Origin: Photobacterium swingsii
GTDB taxonomy: Bacteria > Pseudomonadota > Gammaproteobacteria > Enterobacterales > Vibrionaceae
NCBI RefSeq assembly: GCF_024346715.1
Contig: NZ_AP024852.1
Location: 2,046,001 to 2,110,000 of the forward strand
Length of the DNA stretch: 64,000 bases
Reading direction: 5' to 3'
Below, piece after piece: positions 54,706-63,948 of the stretch. A program made the translations under genes and the position numbers. How positions within the stretch are numbered: the stretch's first letter is position 1; each line of letters begins with the position of its first letter. The notes beneath the pieces were generated by a model. That model ran no database searches and had not been told where the DNA came from. It worked only from the letters and a program-made list of their open reading frames with translations.

Positions 54706-55650
54706 ATGGACATTATCGAACTATTACCTAACTTATTTAATGGCTGGATATTTCTCGCCATCTTTATCATCATTTTCATCCGTTCTTCGGTTAAATTTGT
54801 ACCGCAAAATTCAGCCTTTATTGTTGAGCGTTTTGGTAAGTACAACAAGACGATGGAAGCAGGTTTAAACTTTATTGTTCCTTTTATTGATCGCATTGCT
54901 TATACGCGCTCTTTGAAAGAACAGGCTTACGATGTTCCTCAACAGTCTGCTATCACGAAAGACAATATCTCCTTAGTTGTAGATGGTGTCCTCTACCTGA
55001 AGGTGCTTGATCCAGCAAAAGCCTGCTACGGTGTTGATGACTATGTATTTTCAGTAACTCAATTAGCGCAAACAACCATGCGTAGTGAAGTGGGTAAACT
55101 AGAATTAGATAAAACCTTTGAAGAACGCGAAAACCTCAATACTGCGATTGTATCTTCTATCAACGAAGCCTCTGAACCTTGGGGTGTACAGGTACTGCGC
55201 TACGAGATCAAAGACATTGAGCCACCGCGCTCTGTACTCGATGCAATGGAACGCCAGATGAAGGCTGAGCGTGAAAAACGCGCGGTTATCTTAGAATCTG
55301 AAGGTCAACGCCAATCTGATATCAATATCGCGGAAGGTGAAAAACAAGCTCGCGTATTAGCAGCAGAAGCTGAGCGTTCAGAACAGGTATTAAAAGCAGA
55401 AGGTGAAGCGCAAGCAATTTTAGCCGTTGCGCAGGCACAGGCTGAAGCGATTGAAGTGGTTGGTCGTACTGCATCGACTGAAGAAGGACAGAAAGCAATC
55501 CAATTAGAACTTGCGGGCAAAGCGATTGATGCAAAACTAGCGATTGCCAAAGAGTCTTCCATTGTTTTGCTTCCAGACAACCAGTCAAATGCTTCAACTA
55601 TGGTTGCAGAGGCAATGACAATCATTAATAAGCTGAATCAAACTAAGTAA
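54706..55650 (+). CDS. qmcA: SPFH/band-7 membrane protein QmcA
   Basis: A 314-residue protein anchored by an N-terminal helix (about 13-30), with the SPFH domain at about 30-190 (FIVERFGKYNKTMEAGLNFI, YTRSLKEQAYDVPQQ) and a long alanine/glutamate-rich coiled-coil (about 200-275; ERSEQVLKAEGEAQAILAVAQ). QmcA-type proteins form large membrane-associated cages and affect membrane protein turnover. It is followed 15 bp later by an NfeD gene, the usual partner. Confidence 0.94.
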   Translation: MDIIELLPNLFNGWIFLAIFIIIFIRSSVKFVPQNSAFIVERFGKYNKTMEAGLNFIVPFIDRIAYTRSLKEQAYDVPQQSAITKDNISLVVDGVLYLKVLDPAKACYGVDDYVFSVTQLAQTTMRSEVGKLELDKTFEERENLNTAIVSSINEASEPWGVQVLRYEIKDIEPPRSVLDAMERQMKAEREKRAVILESEGQRQSDINIAEGEKQARVLAAEAERSEQVLKAEGEAQAILAVAQAQAEAIEVVGRTASTEEGQKAIQLELAGKAIDAKLAIAKESSIVLLPDNQSNASTMVAEAMTIINKLNQTK

Positions 55651-55665
55651 TTTGAGGTAATTCGT

Positions 55666-56139
55666 ATGGATGTTTTTGGTATTAGCCCTGCGCAGTTAAC
55701 TATCATTATTGGCTTGATCTTACTCTCTATCGAAACACTGATATTAGGCTTATCAACCATAGTACTATTAGCCGTCGGTGTTGCCGCTGTGCTTGTTGGT
55801 GGTTTGGCATGGGCAGGCATACTGCCAGAGACATTCTTAAGTCTTGTTAGCGCTACGGGGATTAGTGCAGGTCTTATCACGGTTTTACTGTGGAAGCCAT
55901 TAAAGCGCTTACAGCAAAATAAAGTTGAAACGAATAATGTTCACAGTGACTTTATGGGGCTAACTTTTACCTTGGATGCGACACTAAGTGCGCAAGATGC
56001 ACCAGTGTATGTCAAGCACTCGGGTATCCAGTGGCAGTTGTTGATCGATCCAGCTTCACATGCACAAAACCTACCGGCAGGAAGCACAGTAAAAGTTGTT
56101 AGCGTTGCAGTAGGTAAGTTTACCGTCAAAGCCTGTTAA
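55666..56139 (+). CDS. NfeD-family membrane protein (YbbJ-like)
   Basis: A 157-residue protein with two or three N-terminal helices (about 8-75) and a C-terminal OB-fold domain (FMGLTFTLDATLSAQDAPVYVKH...VVSVAVGKFTVKAC). NfeD proteins bind and probably regulate SPFH partners such as QmcA. It is the short type, without the ClpP-like protease domain. Same operon as qmcA. Confidence 0.9.
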   Translation: MDVFGISPAQLTIIIGLILLSIETLILGLSTIVLLAVGVAAVLVGGLAWAGILPETFLSLVSATGISAGLITVLLWKPLKRLQQNKVETNNVHSDFMGLTFTLDATLSAQDAPVYVKHSGIQWQLLIDPASHAQNLPAGSTVKVVSVAVGKFTVKAC

Positions 56140-56167
56140 ACGAGTAGCAATTAACCTTACTTCATTC

Positions 56168-56200
56168 GGCGGTGTTAACCTATAACACCGCCTCGTTATT
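56168..56200 (+). terminator. Terminator of qmcA-nfeD
   Basis: A 10-bp perfect stem GGCGGTGTTA / TAACACCGCC with loop ACCTA; the U-tract is weak. Confidence 0.7.
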
Positions 56201-56279
56201 TAGACTCTCTCCCCTTTTCTCTCCTGCTCTTTAGAGTTTTGCTAAACTGACAGCAGTTCACGCAATAAAGGTCTCAATT

Positions 56280-57452
56280 ATGGCTGCTGATCATACCGTG
56301 TATATTAAACACGTATTTTTACCTCGCTGGCTTTCAGATCAGCACGATCAGTTATGCCTATTTTTAAAACAAGCAGTACGCTTTCCTTTATGTGTACTGA
56401 CTCTATTTTTGTCTTTATTGTCGTTTTCAACACACGCAGAAAAAATTTCTTATAGTCAACTCGTTGATGGCGACATCATCACCGTCACACTCGACCAGCT
56501 ATTACCAACTCAAGCTGTAATGAGCTATGACAAAGAATATGCCCTGCTTTACCATTACAAAAAAAATGAAAAGAATATTTTTGGCGCGCTGTGTAAATTG
56601 AATGGCGGTGGCAAACTGAAGAAGTGGGATGAAAACTCCTCACCGACAGATCTCGAAAGTTATACTTGCTCTAAAAAGCTGGGTTCGCAAACGAGTGACT
56701 TAGCCAGCGTCATTGTTGGCCCCGAAGAAGGGCTGCTTTACCTCACCACCCAACATCATATACTTTCCAGTTTTTGGGATATGCCTAATGGCGGAACCAG
56801 CGTACCGATAAAACTCAAAGTCACGTTTAATTTACTGGGTTCAGGTGATGATTTCTGGCCAGAAATGAATAACGACAACGAGGTCTGGTTATATAACCAT
56901 AAAGGCAAAAAGATCTCCCCATCCGATCTACCTGATTACATTGGGTCGAAACAGCTAAAAGAAGATAAGTACTTATCCCTCGCCTATTTCTTGCAGGGCA
57001 TTAGTTACGACTTACCCCAAAAGAAAAAAGATCCGAATACTAAAGCACCTTATCAACGCGTACCTTACCTCGCTTTGCAATGGTCTCTCACCTTACGAGA
57101 AAAAATGAATGCTGACGACTACAACTTTAACAGCCGTGATGAATATGCTGCTGCATTAGCAGAAGCTGCAACTGTCATGGTGGATCTTGCAAGCGATGAA
57201 AAAGTTGGTAAAACCGATTTACCAGCAACCGCCATGGGACAATTTTCAGAAGTCGACTCAAAAGCACTAGAAACCATGCTGACCAGCAAAAAATCAGAAT
57301 GGTATTTCGCGACTGAGTACCGAATTGAAAAGAAGAAGAAATCCACGCCTAAAAAGCTCTTAGAAGAACAAGAAAAAGCAAAGCAAGCATCAACAGAAAG
57401 TAGCAACAAGGAAAAGGAAAAAACGAATGGAACAAAAGAGGATGATAAATAG
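56280..57452 (+). CDS. Secreted or membrane-anchored ParB-like protein
   Basis: A 390-residue protein. A hydrophobic segment at about 35-53 (ends STHA) is a late signal peptide or anchor after a 33-residue polar leader. The region 55-215 fits the ParB-like putative nuclease family (PF08857 type): ITVTLDQLLPTQAVMSYDKEY, then VIVGPEEGLLYLTTQHHIL with the paired histidines. A C-terminal tail of about 45 residues is very rich in K and E. ParB-type folds are normally cytosolic, so an exported one is unusual; members of this family with signal peptides exist but have no firm function. Monocistronic. Confidence 0.65.
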   Translation: MAADHTVYIKHVFLPRWLSDQHDQLCLFLKQAVRFPLCVLTLFLSLLSFSTHAEKISYSQLVDGDIITVTLDQLLPTQAVMSYDKEYALLYHYKKNEKNIFGALCKLNGGGKLKKWDENSSPTDLESYTCSKKLGSQTSDLASVIVGPEEGLLYLTTQHHILSSFWDMPNGGTSVPIKLKVTFNLLGSGDDFWPEMNNDNEVWLYNHKGKKISPSDLPDYIGSKQLKEDKYLSLAYFLQGISYDLPQKKKDPNTKAPYQRVPYLALQWSLTLREKMNADDYNFNSRDEYAAALAEAATVMVDLASDEKVGKTDLPATAMGQFSEVDSKALETMLTSKKSEWYFATEYRIEKKKKSTPKKLLEEQEKAKQASTESSNKEKEKTNGTKEDDK

Positions 57453-57482
57453 AAGCGTACGGCAAGACATTCAAAGCCTACT

Positions 57483-57517
57483 AGTAATAACGAGCTGAAG
57501 TTAAGCTCGTTATTACT
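57483..57517. terminator. Long convergent hairpin between the ParB-like gene and yaiI
   Basis: A 14-bp perfect stem AGTAATAACGAGCT / AGCTCGTTATTACT with a 7-nt loop; no long U-tract. Confidence 0.7.
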
Positions 57518-57529
57518 TTGACATTCGCA

Positions 57530-57982
57530 CTATTTTTTAAAGTTTTTAACGATAAAGGTATCTAGCTTATTCGCAAAATTCTGGCGATCTGATTGACTAA
57601 GCGGTGGCGGCCCACCAGTCTGGACACCTGAACTACGCATCGTATCCATAAAGTCGCGCATTTGTAGGCGCTGCTTAATCGTTTCTTTGGTATATAGCTC
57701 ACCACGTGGATTGAGTGCATGCCCATCTTTAGTAATGATCTCATCAGCTAAAGGAATATCTGCGGTAATAACAAGATCACCCGCTTCAACCTGCTGCACA
57801 ATAAAATCATCCGCAACATCAAAGCCACTTTCCACTTGTAAAGAACGGATGTGTGGTGATGGCGGTACACGGACATAGTGATTTGCCACCAGCGTAACAG
57901 GTACACCGACACGGTTAGCCACTCGAAATAAAATTTCTTTAATTACATTTGGACACGCATCTGCATCCACCCAAATTTTCAT
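57530..57982 (-). CDS. yaiI: YaiI/YqxD (DUF188) family protein
   Basis: A 150-residue PIN-like protein with [16 protein letters not shown] at the start, [19 protein letters not shown] in the middle, and [22 protein letters not shown] near the end, as in E. coli YaiI. The conserved aspartates suggest a metal-dependent nuclease fold; the role is unknown. GGAGA lies well placed before the ATG. Confidence 0.92.
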   Translation of the reverse strand: MKIWVDADACPNVIKEILFRVANRVGVPVTLVANHYVRVPPSPHIRSLQVESGFDVADDFIVQQVEAGDLVITADIPLADEIITKDGHALNPRGELYTKETIKQRLQMRDFMDTMRSSGVQTGGPPPLSQSDRQNFANKLDTFIVKNFKK

Positions 57983-58037
57983 CTGATTCTCCTAAAAAGT
58001 TGAATAGATATGGTTTATCAAAACCCAGTTAACGATG

Positions 58038-58203
58038 TTATACCAATATGGGTAAGTAAATGGTCAGGTGATTGCGCAGGAAAAAGCACTGAAACAAGGC
58101 GTAGATTGCAGATAGCTAGTTGTTCTATCTACAAAATCTATAACGCAGTTATCATTGATTTTAACCAGCAAGAACGATCAGTTACTTAGTTAGATTGGTA
58201 TTA
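58038..58203. repeat. Dispersed ~167-bp repeat, copy 2 (MITE-like)
   Basis: Begins TTATACCAATATGGGTAAG and ends CTTAGTTAGATTGGTATTA, so the ends are inverted copies. ACTGAAA (58088) and GTAGATT (58101) stand at almost the same offsets as in copy 1 at 12736. It lies between yaiI and ybiT and contains no ORF. Confidence 0.65.
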
Positions 58204-58230
58204 CTCATCTAATAGCTTTAAGCCTGATAG

Positions 58231-58259
58231 AAAAAAGCCGCCTTAGCGGCGGCTTTTAT
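58231..58259 (-). terminator. Terminator after ybiT
   Basis: On the minus strand AAAAGCCGCC / GGCGGCTTTTTT with a 5-nt loop lies 15 bp past the stop. Confidence 0.9.
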
Positions 58260-58273
58260 TCCACAAACAATAG

Positions 58274-59869
58274 TTAGCCCGTTAGGCCTTGCTTACGTAA
58301 GTATTCATCGTAAGAACCGTGGAAGTCTTCAACACCGTCTTTAGTGATTTCAATAATACGCGTTGCAATTGATGATACAAATTGACGGTCATGAGATACA
58401 AACATCAAGGTACCTTTGAAGTTTTCAAGCGCTAAGTTAAGTGCTTCAATTGACTCCATATCCATGTGGTTTGTTGGTTCATCCATTAGTAGAATGTTTG
58501 GCTTTTGCATGATTAGCTTACCAAACAACATACGGCCTTGCTCACCACCTGAGATCACTTTAACTGATTTCTTAATGTCGTTTTGCGAGAACAGCATACG
58601 ACCAAGGATACCACGAACAACTTGCTCGTCATCACCTTCGTTTTTCCACTGACCCATCCAATCAAGCAATGTCATATCTTGTTCGAAATCAGTGCTATGA
58701 TCCTGAGCATAGAAGCCAATGTTGTGGTTTTCAGACCACTTAACCATACCTTCCATTGGTTCCATTGCACCCGCTAGGGTGTTTAGGAATGTTGATTTAC
58801 CGATACCATTCTCACCGATGATAGCGATACGCTCACCCACTTCAACCATTAGGTTTACACCATTGATCAAAATGTTCTCGCCGTAGCCTTGTTTTAGACC
58901 TTCAACTTCTAATGCATTACGGAAAAGTGGTTTTTCCTGATCAAAACGAATGAACGGAGATTGGCGACTTGATGCCTTCACTTCGCTCAATTGAATTTTA
59001 TCAAGTTGCTTCTGACGAGAAGTTGCTTGTTTCGCTTTAGATGCGTTAGCAGAGAAACGGCTTACGAACGTTTGTAGTTCAGCAATCTGTGCTTTCTTCT
59101 TCGCGTTGTCGGCATGCAGCTGTTCACGAGCCTGCTCAGCAGCCATCATGTATTCATCATAATTACCTGGGAATAGGCGAAGTTCACCATAGTCCAAGTC
59201 AGCCATGTGTGTACAAACACTGTTTAGGAAGTGGCGGTCGTGCGAGATGATGATCATAGTGCAGTTACGCGCTAATAGGATCTCTTCAAGCCAGCTAATA
59301 GTGTGGATGTCCAAGTTGTTCGTTGGTTCGTCAAGAAGCATAACTTCAGGATCAGCGAATAAAACTTGAGCAAGAAGTACACGAACTTTAAGGCCAGGAG
59401 CAACTTCGCTCATTAAACCAAAATGCTGTGATTCAGGGATACCAAGACCTAATAGGAGCTCACCCGCGCGAGCTTCTGCCGAGTAGCCATCCATTTCAGC
59501 GAACTCAGTCTCAAGATCACCAACACGCATACCATCTTCGTCTGTCATTTCTGGCAATGCATAAATACGGTCACGTTCTTCTTTTACTTTCCAAAGCTCT
59601 TTGTGACCCATGATAACGGTATCAACAACTGAGTACTCTTCAAAAGCAAACTGATCCTGACCTAACTTCGCCATACGCTCGTTTGGGTCTAATGAAACAG
59701 TACCGGCTGATTGCTCTAATTCACCGCCAAGGATTTTCATGAACGTTGACTTACCACAGCCATTCGCACCGATAAGGCCGTAACGGTTACCGCCACCGAA
59801 TTTAACTGAAATGTTTTCAAACAATGGCTTATCGCCAAACTGCATCGTAATGTTAGCTGTAGAAATCAA
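58274..59869 (-). CDS. ybiT: ABC-F family ATPase YbiT
   Basis: A 531-residue soluble protein with two ATPase domains. Domain 1 (about 5-250) has Walker [10 protein letters not shown] and [11 protein letters not shown] charged linker follows (about 230-300; [21 protein letters not shown]). Domain 2 has GENGIGKST, signature [15 protein letters not shown] and [15 protein letters not shown] proteins act on stalled ribosomes, not in membranes. It matches E. coli YbiT from its first residues if translation starts at TTG 59869, with GGAAC a few bases upstream; an ATG at 59899 would add ten residues. The upstream leader holds a short ORF and a terminator. Confidence 0.95.
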   Translation of the reverse strand: MISTANITMQFGDKPLFENISVKFGGGNRYGLIGANGCGKSTFMKILGGELEQSAGTVSLDPNERMAKLGQDQFAFEEYSVVDTVIMGHKELWKVKEERDRIYALPEMTDEDGMRVGDLETEFAEMDGYSAEARAGELLLGLGIPESQHFGLMSEVAPGLKVRVLLAQVLFADPEVMLLDEPTNNLDIHTISWLEEILLARNCTMIIISHDRHFLNSVCTHMADLDYGELRLFPGNYDEYMMAAEQAREQLHADNAKKKAQIAELQTFVSRFSANASKAKQATSRQKQLDKIQLSEVKASSRQSPFIRFDQEKPLFRNALEVEGLKQGYGENILINGVNLMVEVGERIAIIGENGIGKSTFLNTLAGAMEPMEGMVKWSENHNIGFYAQDHSTDFEQDMTLLDWMGQWKNEGDDEQVVRGILGRMLFSQNDIKKSVKVISGGEQGRMLFGKLIMQKPNILLMDEPTNHMDMESIEALNLALENFKGTLMFVSHDRQFVSSIATRIIEITKDGVEDFHGSYDEYLRKQGLTG

Positions 59870-59903
59870 TGTACTGTTCCAAATTGATTGATGTATCAAG
59901 CAT

Positions 59904-59931
59904 TAAAAAAGCTGCCATTATGGTGGCAGCT
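59904..59931 (-). terminator. Leader terminator (possible attenuator) before ybiT
   Basis: On the minus strand AGCTGCCA / TGGCAGCT with a 6-nt loop is followed by TTTTTTAATG. It lies upstream of both possible ybiT starts and downstream of a sigma-70-like promoter, so transcription must pass it to reach ybiT. Confidence 0.75.
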
Positions 59932-59948
59932 TCAATTTGTATGTTCAC

Positions 59949-60002
59949 CTAAGTACGCAGAACAAAGATATTTCTCATTACTTCTGAGAGCGTTCTTGCC
60001 AT
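59949..60002 (-). CDS. Candidate 17-residue leader peptide of ybiT
   Basis: MARTLSEVMRNIFVLRT, ending 18 nt before the leader terminator. The ribosome binding site is weak (TAAG). Three arginines are spaced through it. By position it could couple ribosome stalling to read-through into ybiT. Its translation is not shown. Confidence 0.45.
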   Translation of the reverse strand: MARTLSEVMRNIFVLRT

Positions 60003-60023
60003 GACTTAGTGATAATGGCGCGC

Positions 60024-60053
60024 ATTATAACAGAATTCGTGAGCTGCATCACC
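60024..60053 (-). promoter_or_regulatory. Sigma-70-like promoter for the ybiT leader
   Basis: A consensus -10 TATAAT (60024-60029 on the minus strand) with a poor -35 (GTGATG) 17 bp upstream. Start of transcription is expected near 60017. Confidence 0.6.
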
Positions 60054-60071
60054 CCCAATTCGAACGATAAA

Positions 60072-60097
60072 CTAAAACCGCTGCACAAGTGCAACGG
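60072..60097 (-). terminator. Terminator after the PEP-CTERM gene
   Basis: On the minus strand CCGTTGCAC / GTGCAGCGG (one mismatch) with loop TT is followed by TTTTAGTTT, about 50 bp past the stop. Confidence 0.7.
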
Positions 60098-60146
60098 CTT
60101 CTATAAATCAAACAGAGTAAAGAGTATTTAAGAGGCTATTGTTTGA

Positions 60147-60773
60147 TTATGCTTGGTTTTTACGACGGCGAGAGAAACCTAACCCCATTAAACCTAAGCC
60201 AAATAGCGCCATTGATGCAGGCTCTGGCACATCGGTAATAACACGAATCCAGTCACCCGGTTGTGTCACATACATAGAAACCGTGAGTTTGTTACCATCA
60301 ATAATATAATTATCCGGCCCCTCAAATCCACGAGCACCAAATGCGCTAGGGTAAGTCGTACCAGTAGCACCTAGTAAAGCAGAGCTTGCAGCTTCTAAAG
60401 TACCGCCAGAATCTGACATAACACCTAAAATATTACTGCTAAATTCCCACACAACATTCTCATGTGAATTCAGACTATTATTACCATTAGGATTATTCAA
60501 GAAAATCATATGACTAGCAACATTAGTACCTGAAACAATACTTCCGCCATCAACTAAAAGGTCCGATCCTAAAGAGACAAGTTGCTGCTCATTAAACCCT
60601 TGCTGACCTAAATTAGATACAGTTGAGTTTGTAACTGCATTTGGTGCTGCAATAATTTGTGCTGAATTACCTTTAGATGATGTCCCAGGATCCGTGACCA
60701 TAACAATGCTTGCACTTGCATTAGCTGCCAATAGTGAAGATGTAACTAAAGCTGCAATAGTTAACTTTTTCAT
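60147..60773 (-). CDS. PEP-CTERM sorting-domain secreted protein
   Basis: A 208-residue exported protein. The signal peptide is residues 1-22 (MKKLTIAALVTSSLLAANASA). A Ser/Asn/Gly-rich passenger without cysteine follows. The C-terminus is a textbook PEP-CTERM tripartite signal: VPEPASMALFGLGLMGLG then FSRRRKNQA. Such tails are cut and sorted by an exosortase (XrtA/EpsH) usually tied to exopolysaccharide loci. No exosortase is in this window, so it must be elsewhere. The passenger is of unknown function. Monocistronic with its own terminator. Confidence 0.9.
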   Translation of the reverse strand: MKKLTIAALVTSSLLAANASASIVMVTDPGTSSKGNSAQIIAAPNAVTNSTVSNLGQQGFNEQQLVSLGSDLLVDGGSIVSGTNVASHMIFLNNPNGNNSLNSHENVVWEFSSNILGVMSDSGGTLEAASSALLGATGTTYPSAFGARGFEGPDNYIIDGNKLTVSMYVTQPGDWIRVITDVPEPASMALFGLGLMGLGFSRRRKNQA

Positions 60774-60939
60774 GATAATCCCTCAAGTGTTATTAAGAAG
60801 TTGCACACTAGAGTAAGCAAGAGAGATACCACCTTTTTTTAATCTTCATTTTCAACAAGTTGAAATATAGTTACGAGACAATACTCTACAATGTGTAAAA
60901 TATACTGACGTTTTCTACGTCTCTAGCAGGTATCAAGCA

Positions 60940-62064
60940 ATGACTGAAAAATACATAGGCCTCATGTCTGGCACCAGTATGGATGGCGTTGATGCCGTTC
61001 TCGTGGAAATAGACTCAACACATACACGTTTAGTTGAATCAATCAGTTTTCCTATGGGTGAAAACTTGAAACGTTCATTGCTTGAAGTTTGTCTTGGTCA
61101 GCCAACGAACCTTCAAACGATAGGCGAACTCGATCATCGATTAGGCCACTTGTTTGCCGATGCCGTTATCGCACTTCTAGCTAAAGCAAAAATACCATCA
61201 GATACAGTCAAGGCTATTGGTAGTCATGGGCAAACTGTATTTCATGCTCCTGAATGTGAATACGCTTTTACGATGCAACTCGGTGATGCCAATATCATTT
61301 CTGCAAAAACAGGCATTTGCACCATCGCAGACTTTAGACGTAAAGATATGGCCTTTGGTGGGCAAGGCGCCCCGTTAGTGCCCGCTTTTCATCAACAGTT
61401 ATTTAGCAACTCAAAAATATCGCGTGTTATTTTAAACATCGGTGGTATTTCAAATATTACGGTATTGCGGCCAGATCAGCACGTTGTTGGTTACGACACT
61501 GGCCCTGGGAATATGCTGATGGACGCATGGATAGCACAACATCATGATCAAGCGTATGACAAAGATGCACAATGGGCATTAACCGGAACTATCAACGCTA
61601 AACTTTTAGCCCGTCTACTCACTGAGCCATTCCTTACGTTATCAGCCCCAAAAAGTACTGGGCGTGAACTCTTTAACCTTCCTTGGTTGCAAAAGCATCT
61701 CAATGATTTAACCGCGGAGGAGCAGCTCCTTATCTCACCACAGGATGTACAAGCTACGTTGGTTGAATTTACTGCCCAAACTATCGCTAATGATGTACGT
61801 ACTTATACTCACCCAACACTTCCTAATGAATTATTAGTGTGTGGTGGTGGTGTACATAACCCACTCTTGATCGCTCGGCTTCAATCAGCGTTGCCGCAGT
61901 GGCAGATCCTGAGTACAACAGAACGTGGCGTTGATAGTGACAACATGGAAGCAATGGCTTTTGCGTGGTTAGCCTACAGGACCATGCATCAACTTCCCGG
62001 TAACCTGCCCGATGTAACAGGTGCAAGTAATGCCGTTGCACTCGGCGCGATATATCCCGCGTAA
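60940..62064 (+). CDS. anmK: Anhydro-N-acetylmuramic acid kinase AnmK
   Basis: Phosphorylates and opens 1,6-anhydro-MurNAc to MurNAc-6-phosphate in peptidoglycan recycling; cytosolic. The 374 residues have the signature GLMSGTSMDGVDAVLV, the ATP-binding region GGISNITVL and VGYDTGPGNMLMDAW, and the C-terminal ELLVCGGGVHNPLL. Length agrees with E. coli (369). AGCAGG lies nine bases before the ATG. It processes products of lytic transglycosylases such as the MltD-like enzyme at 23.6 kb, though the two are far apart. Confidence 0.95.
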   Translation: MTEKYIGLMSGTSMDGVDAVLVEIDSTHTRLVESISFPMGENLKRSLLEVCLGQPTNLQTIGELDHRLGHLFADAVIALLAKAKIPSDTVKAIGSHGQTVFHAPECEYAFTMQLGDANIISAKTGICTIADFRRKDMAFGGQGAPLVPAFHQQLFSNSKISRVILNIGGISNITVLRPDQHVVGYDTGPGNMLMDAWIAQHHDQAYDKDAQWALTGTINAKLLARLLTEPFLTLSAPKSTGRELFNLPWLQKHLNDLTAEEQLLISPQDVQATLVEFTAQTIANDVRTYTHPTLPNELLVCGGGVHNPLLIARLQSALPQWQILSTTERGVDSDNMEAMAFAWLAYRTMHQLPGNLPDVTGASNAVALGAIYPA

Positions 62065-62093
62065 CGTTATTACCTTAACGATAAAAATGTAAT

Positions 62094-62122
62094 TAAGGCT
62101 ATTCACTCTTTAGGTAGCCTTA
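62094..62122 (+). terminator. Possible terminator after anmK
   Basis: The stem TAAGGCTA / TAGCCTTA with a 13-nt loop is followed by a broken T-rich tail (CTTCCTTATTTTT). Confidence 0.45.
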
Positions 62123-62511
62123 CTTCCTTATTTTTCCTTTCTTATGAAACCCAGCCTCTTGCTTGCCAAACACGTACTAACCCCTCATATGGACAATTTT
62201 GTCAGTTAACACTGTTGAATTCGCCATTTTAAATTCCCCTCACAAAATTCAAGCCTATGAAAAATAGTATTTTTTATTAAATAAATAACGAGAATTAAGT
62301 CTGTTTTTACAGCACAAAAAAGACGTTACACAAAAATAATTTGCGAGTCTGATCACGGGATAAAACAGCCTCGGATCACAATTATAAACGCTTAATTTTA
62401 CTAGGTTAAAAACGACGCAAACGTTACACTTTCAGTCATAAAAACAACATAGCTTCTTGCAGGTTCCCACCTGCTTCATTCCCCCAAAAAACGTGAAAGG
62501 TCCTAGTAAAG
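62123..62511 (+). promoter_or_regulatory. Upstream region and leader of the GAPDH gene
   Basis: About 390 bp with no gene. A hairpin GCAGGT-TCCC-ACCTGC at 62459-62474 lies 38 bp before the ATG. Two ATCAC sites (about 62352 and 62376) are noted, but I cannot name a regulator. Confidence 0.4.
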
Positions 62512-63948
62512 ATGAGTCCGGAAAAATACCTTCTTGATTGGCAAACTAGCCAAACGAATTCAGAATCCATCTCACCACTTCTTGGTCAACTGTACCGACA
62601 GAAAGGTGTCGAAATCTTACTGTTTGGTCGTCAATTGGTTAACGCTTCAACTGTCGATATTATCAAAGCACACCGTGTGGCACGTAAGTACACTGGTGAA
62701 GCTTTGTCCCCAGCTCAAACGCTTCCACTGATTCAGCAAATGACTGAGTTAGATTTATCACCTTGTCGAATCGATGTCGGTCAACTTGCTTACGATTATT
62801 GGAAGAATCAAGATGATGAAAACGGTTTAAAAGACTTCCTTCAAACCGCATTAGCGGAATCACTAAGCAGCACCCAATCACTGGAATCTCGTGATGTTGT
62901 ACTCTACGGCTTTGGTCGTATTGGGCGCCTTTTAGCTCGACTGCTTATTGAAAAAAGTGGTGCAGGTTACCCTCTTCGCCTAAAAGCAATCGTTGTTCGT
63001 GGCGGTAAGCAAGGTGATTTAGAAAAACGTGCGAGCTTACTTCGTCGTGATTCAGTACATGGCCCGTTCAATGGCAGCATCACCATTGATGAAGAGCGTA
63101 AAGCCATCATAGTGAATGGTAACTTCATTCAAGTGATTTATGCGAATAGCCCTGCTGATGTTGATTACACCCAATATGGCATCAACAACGCACTTGTCGT
63201 TGATAACACGGGTATTTGGCGAGACAGCGAAGGCTTAGGTAATCACCTCGCGTGCCCTGGTACAAGTAAAGTACTACTCACTGCACCGGGCAAAGGTGAC
63301 ATCAAAAATATCGTATTTGGTGTAAATGAATCCGTTATTCTGCCTGAAGACACCATTATTTCAGCAGCGAGCTGTACAACAAATGCAATCACACCTGTGC
63401 TGAAAGCTGTAAACGATAAATATGGCGTGGTATCTGGCCACATTGAAACCGTACACTCATACACCAATGATCAAAACCTGATCGATAATTTCCATTCAGG
63501 TGATAGACGCGGTCGTTCTGCATCTCTGAATATGGTACTGACTTCTACAGGTGCAGCTAAAGCCGTTGCTAAAGCGCTACCTGAACTTGCAGGTAAGCTA
63601 TCAGGAAACTCAATTCGTGTTCCGACTCCTAACGTTTCAATGGCTGTTGCTAACCTGAACCTTAACGAGAATGTCACCGCAGAGCAAATGAACCAGTACC
63701 TTCGTGAAATGGCACTTAACTCGCCGCTTTCTGGTCAAATTGACTTCACAGATTCAACAGAAGTTGTATCAAGCGATATTGTTGGTTCACGTGTCGCAGG
63801 GGTTGTGGATGGGGTTGCAACCATAGCGCAAGACAATCGCTGCGTTCTGTACATTTGGTACGATAACGAATTTGGTTATAGCTGCCAAGTTGTACATTGT
63901 ATGGAGCAAATGATGGGTGTGCGTTACAAAACGTATCCAGCCAAGTAA
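62512..63948 (+). CDS. Long-form glyceraldehyde-3-phosphate dehydrogenase
   Basis: A 478-residue NAD(P)-dependent dehydrogenase. Residues 1-125 form an N-terminal extension not found in classical GapA (about 330 residues), mostly helical (LLGQLYRQKGVEILLFGRQL). The GAPDH core follows: dinucleotide loop YGFGRIGRLLARLL (about 132-145), catalytic Cys288 in SAASCTTNAITPVL, the histidine in ETVHSYTNDQNL, and GRSASLNMVLTSTGAAKAV. This long class occurs in Vibrionaceae beside a normal GapA and may serve gluconeogenesis or NADP use; that is inferred. GAAAGG precedes the ATG. Confidence 0.9.
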   Translation: MSPEKYLLDWQTSQTNSESISPLLGQLYRQKGVEILLFGRQLVNASTVDIIKAHRVARKYTGEALSPAQTLPLIQQMTELDLSPCRIDVGQLAYDYWKNQDDENGLKDFLQTALAESLSSTQSLESRDVVLYGFGRIGRLLARLLIEKSGAGYPLRLKAIVVRGGKQGDLEKRASLLRRDSVHGPFNGSITIDEERKAIIVNGNFIQVIYANSPADVDYTQYGINNALVVDNTGIWRDSEGLGNHLACPGTSKVLLTAPGKGDIKNIVFGVNESVILPEDTIISAASCTTNAITPVLKAVNDKYGVVSGHIETVHSYTNDQNLIDNFHSGDRRGRSASLNMVLTSTGAAKAVAKALPELAGKLSGNSIRVPTPNVSMAVANLNLNENVTAEQMNQYLREMALNSPLSGQIDFTDSTEVVSSDIVGSRVAGVVDGVATIAQDNRCVLYIWYDNEFGYSCQVVHCMEQMMGVRYKTYPAK

